The notes under the pieces were generated by a model that was not told the origin of the DNA, did no database searches, and was given only the letters and a program-made list of their open reading frames with translations. Below, piece after piece: positions 6,669 through 8,041 of a DNA stretch of 8,041 nucleotides (within the stretch, counting starts at the first letter, position 1; each line of letters begins with the position of its first letter). The position numbers and the translations under genes were made by a program. Location of the stretch: contig JANXNO010000417.1 of the NCBI GenBank assembly GCA_025354075.1, positions 1 through 8,041 on the forward strand, given 5' to 3'. Source of the stretch: Burkholderiales bacterium. GTDB lineage: Bacteria; Pseudomonadota; Gammaproteobacteria; Burkholderiales; Casimicrobiaceae.

Positions 6669-6995
6669 ATGAGCGACAACATTACTCACGTCACTGATGC
6701 CACCTTTGATGCCGACGTTCTCAAATCCGGCACCCCAGTTTTGGTGGATTTCTGGGCGGAATGGTGTGGCCCGTGCAAGATGATTGGCCCCATTCTTGAA
6801 GAAGTGGCCGTGTCGCACGCAGGCAAGGTCAAGATTACCAAGGTCGACGTGGACGAGAACCGAGAGATTGCCGCGAAGTACGGCATTCGTGGCATTCCGA
6901 CACTCCTGATCTTCAAAAACGGCGAGCTGGCCGCGCAAAAAGTGGGCGCTTTGTCCAAAGCGCAATTGACAGCCTTTGTTGACAGCAACGTCTAA
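6669..6995 (+). CDS. trxA: Thioredoxin TrxA
   Basis: A 108-aa cytosolic protein disulfide reductase, recycled by thioredoxin reductase and used by ribonucleotide reductase, methionine sulfoxide reductases and others. The active site is WCGPC (32-36), with the redox pair Cys33 and Cys36. [16 protein letters not shown] is the classic thioredoxin signature. The cis-proline loop is GIPT (75-78, Pro77), and the buried Asp is in LVDFWA. Length and layout are those of E. coli TrxA. The start is set by the GGAG at 6656 and by the N-terminus of the family; the longer open frame upstream is not coding. It is divergent from the cytochrome operon and is followed by rho on the same strand, an order often seen in betaproteobacteria. 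Confidence 0.96.
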   Translation: MSDNITHVTDATFDADVLKSGTPVLVDFWAEWCGPCKMIGPILEEVAVSHAGKVKITKVDVDENREIAAKYGIRGIPTLLIFKNGELAAQKVGALSKAQLTAFVDSNV

Positions 6996-7023
6996 CACCG
7001 TCACAATTCGTCCCTGTTAAGTG

Positions 7024-7042
7024 CCCCGTCGTCCTGACGGGG
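7024..7042 (+). terminator. Hairpin after trxA, possible intrinsic terminator
   Basis: CCCCGTC (7024-7030) pairs with GACGGGG (7036-7042) across the loop GTCCT, 29 bases after the trxA stop. It is followed by TCAAATTT rather than a clean T-run, so termination may be partial. It could instead stabilise the trxA 3' end. Confidence 0.5.
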
Positions 7043-7208
7043 TCAAATTTCCCCAAAAACAAAACACGATCTAGCGCCCCGGCGCATCTGTTCAAACACA
7101 TTTTTCCCGAGACCGCTCCGCAAATTTTTGCGTCGAGCCGCTCGCCCAGCCTGCCCATTTCACTCTTTTTGGCGCGGCAAATTTCCTTCTGGATCAATCC
7201 CTCACAGC
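7043..7208 (+). promoter_or_regulatory. C-rich leader region upstream of rho
   Basis: By hand count these 166 bases hold about 59 C and 27 G, with several C/T-rich, G-free stretches (for example near 7051-7060 and 7161-7170). C-over-G bias in unstructured RNA is the known character of rut sites, and E. coli rho is controlled by Rho-dependent termination in its own leader. Autoregulation here is therefore plausible but inferred. I see no clear promoter or strong Shine-Dalgarno; a weak GGAT lies at about 7191. Confidence 0.4.
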
Positions 7209-8041
7209 ATGAACATAGCTGAACTCAAAACAAAATCTGCCGCTGAACTCCTTGAAATCGCGCTCGCCAATGAGCTCGAAAACGCCAACCGACTGCGCAA
7301 GCACGACCTGATCTTCGCCCTGCTCAAGCAGCAGGCCAAGAACGGCGCGAGCATTCGCGGCTCCGGTGTGCTGGAGGTGTTGCCCGACGGCTTTGGTTTC
7401 CTGCGCTCCCCCGAGGCGAGTTATCTCGCGGGCACCGACGACATTTACATCTCGCCGTCGCAAATTCGCCGCTTCAACCTGCACACCGGTGACTCGATTG
7501 AAGGCGAAGTGCGCACGCCGAAAGAAGGCGAACGCTACTTCGCGCTGACCAAGCTGGACGAGGTCAACGGCTACCCGCCCGAAGCTGGCAAAAACAAGGT
7601 TCTCTTCGAAAACCTGACGCCGCTGTTCCCGAACAAAATTCTGCAACTTGAGCGAGAAATTAAGGCCGAAGAAAATATCACCGGTCGCGTGATTGACATC
7701 GTCGCGCCGATCGGCAAAGGTCAGCGTGGCCTGCTCGTCGCGCCGCCTAAATCCGGCAAAACGGTCATGCTGCAACACATCGCGCATGCCATCGCCAGCA
7801 ACCATCCCGACGTTGTTTTGATCGTTCTCTTGATCGACGAACGCCCCGAAGAAGTGACCGACATGCAGCGCACCGTGCGCGGCGAAGTAGTTGCCTCGAC
7901 CTTCGACGAACCAGCGACGCGCCACGTGCAGGTTGCCGAGATGGTGATCGAAAAGGCCAAGCGATACGTCGAGTTCGGCAAGGACGTCATTGTTCTTCTC
8001 GACTCGATCACCCGTCTGGCCCGCGCCTATAACACGGAAGT
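7209..8041 (+). CDS. rho: Transcription termination factor Rho, C-terminus outside window
   Basis: The first 277 codons of about 420; the gene leaves the window at the right edge. Rho is a hexameric RNA-driven helicase that ends transcription at rut-containing sites. The N-terminal helical part (1-48) is followed by the cold-shock-like RNA-binding domain with the RNP motif DGFGFLR (60-66). Then comes the motor, with Walker A PPKSGKT (179-185), the catalytic IDERPEEV (209-216, Glu211) and Walker B VIVLLDS (260-266, Asp265). These motifs fall at the same residue numbers as in E. coli Rho, which supports ATG 7209 as the start. There is no insertion in the N-terminal domain of the kind seen in some actinobacterial Rho proteins. 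The Q-loop, R-loop and arginine finger lie beyond the edge. Confidence 0.97.
   Translation, partial: MNIAELKTKSAAELLEIALANELENANRLRKHDLIFALLKQQAKNGASIRGSGVLEVLPDGFGFLRSPEASYLAGTDDIYISPSQIRRFNLHTGDSIEGEVRTPKEGERYFALTKLDEVNGYPPEAGKNKVLFENLTPLFPNKILQLEREIKAEENITGRVIDIVAPIGKGQRGLLVAPPKSGKTVMLQHIAHAIASNHPDVVLIVLLIDERPEEVTDMQRTVRGEVVASTFDEPATRHVQVAEMVIEKAKRYVEFGKDVIVLLDSITRLARAYNTE

Noticed and set aside
7194..7925. 243-codon minus-strand frame opposite rho
   Set aside because: It is antisense to conserved Rho motifs at matching residue numbers, with no family character of its own.
1..8041. CRISPR array, tRNA/rRNA genes, phage or transposase genes, toxin-antitoxin pairs
   Set aside because: Looked for and not seen: no regularly spaced repeats, no cloverleaf with a T-arm sequence, and all sizeable coding regions are accounted for.

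Overview
This window reads as chromosomal DNA of a Gram-negative, GC-rich proteobacterium. A betaproteobacterium (Burkholderiales or a relative) is the best guess. This rests on the ftsK-lolA and trxA-rho pairings, the high scores to known family motifs, the periplasmic mono-haem cytochromes and the CCCTCTCCCGC-type intergenic repeats. No taxonomic marker is present, so the assignment is an inference.

Layout, left to right. (a) The start of a minus-strand alpha/beta-hydrolase lipoprotein runs off the left edge (1-332). (b) A 399-base non-coding stretch follows. It contains the first copy of a roughly 100-bp degenerate repeat (460-564). (c) A plus-strand membrane diguanylate cyclase, dCache-HAMP-GGDEF (732-2459), is followed directly by the second, direct copy of the same repeat (2498-2602). 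(d) On the minus strand lie lolA (2603-3229) and ftsK (3424-5781). They are transcribed ftsK to lolA, and a pair of inverted REP hairpins (a REPIN-like element, 3253-3368) sits between them. (e) Two overlapping minus-strand mono-haem cytochrome c genes (6526 down to 5868) end in a clear intrinsic terminator (5814-5845). (f) A 142-base divergent promoter region separates them from plus-strand trxA (6669-6995). After trxA come a hairpin, a long C-rich leader, and the first two thirds of rho (7209 to the right edge).

Most of this is housekeeping: chromosome segregation at division (FtsK), outer-membrane lipoprotein transport (LolA), thiol redox (TrxA), transcription termination (Rho) and periplasmic electron transfer (the cytochromes). 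The accessory piece is the c-di-GMP synthase, a sensor whose periplasmic ligand is unknown. It is bracketed by the two repeat copies, and the downstream copy folds somewhat like an integron attC site.

I did not find a convincing new multi-gene system. The observations most worth checking are the repeats around the diguanylate cyclase, the REPIN-like element in the ftsK-lolA gap, and the leader of rho. Two genes (lolA and the cyclase) have longer open frames whose extra N-terminal codons lie in, or start in, repeat sequence; shorter starts are proposed for both.
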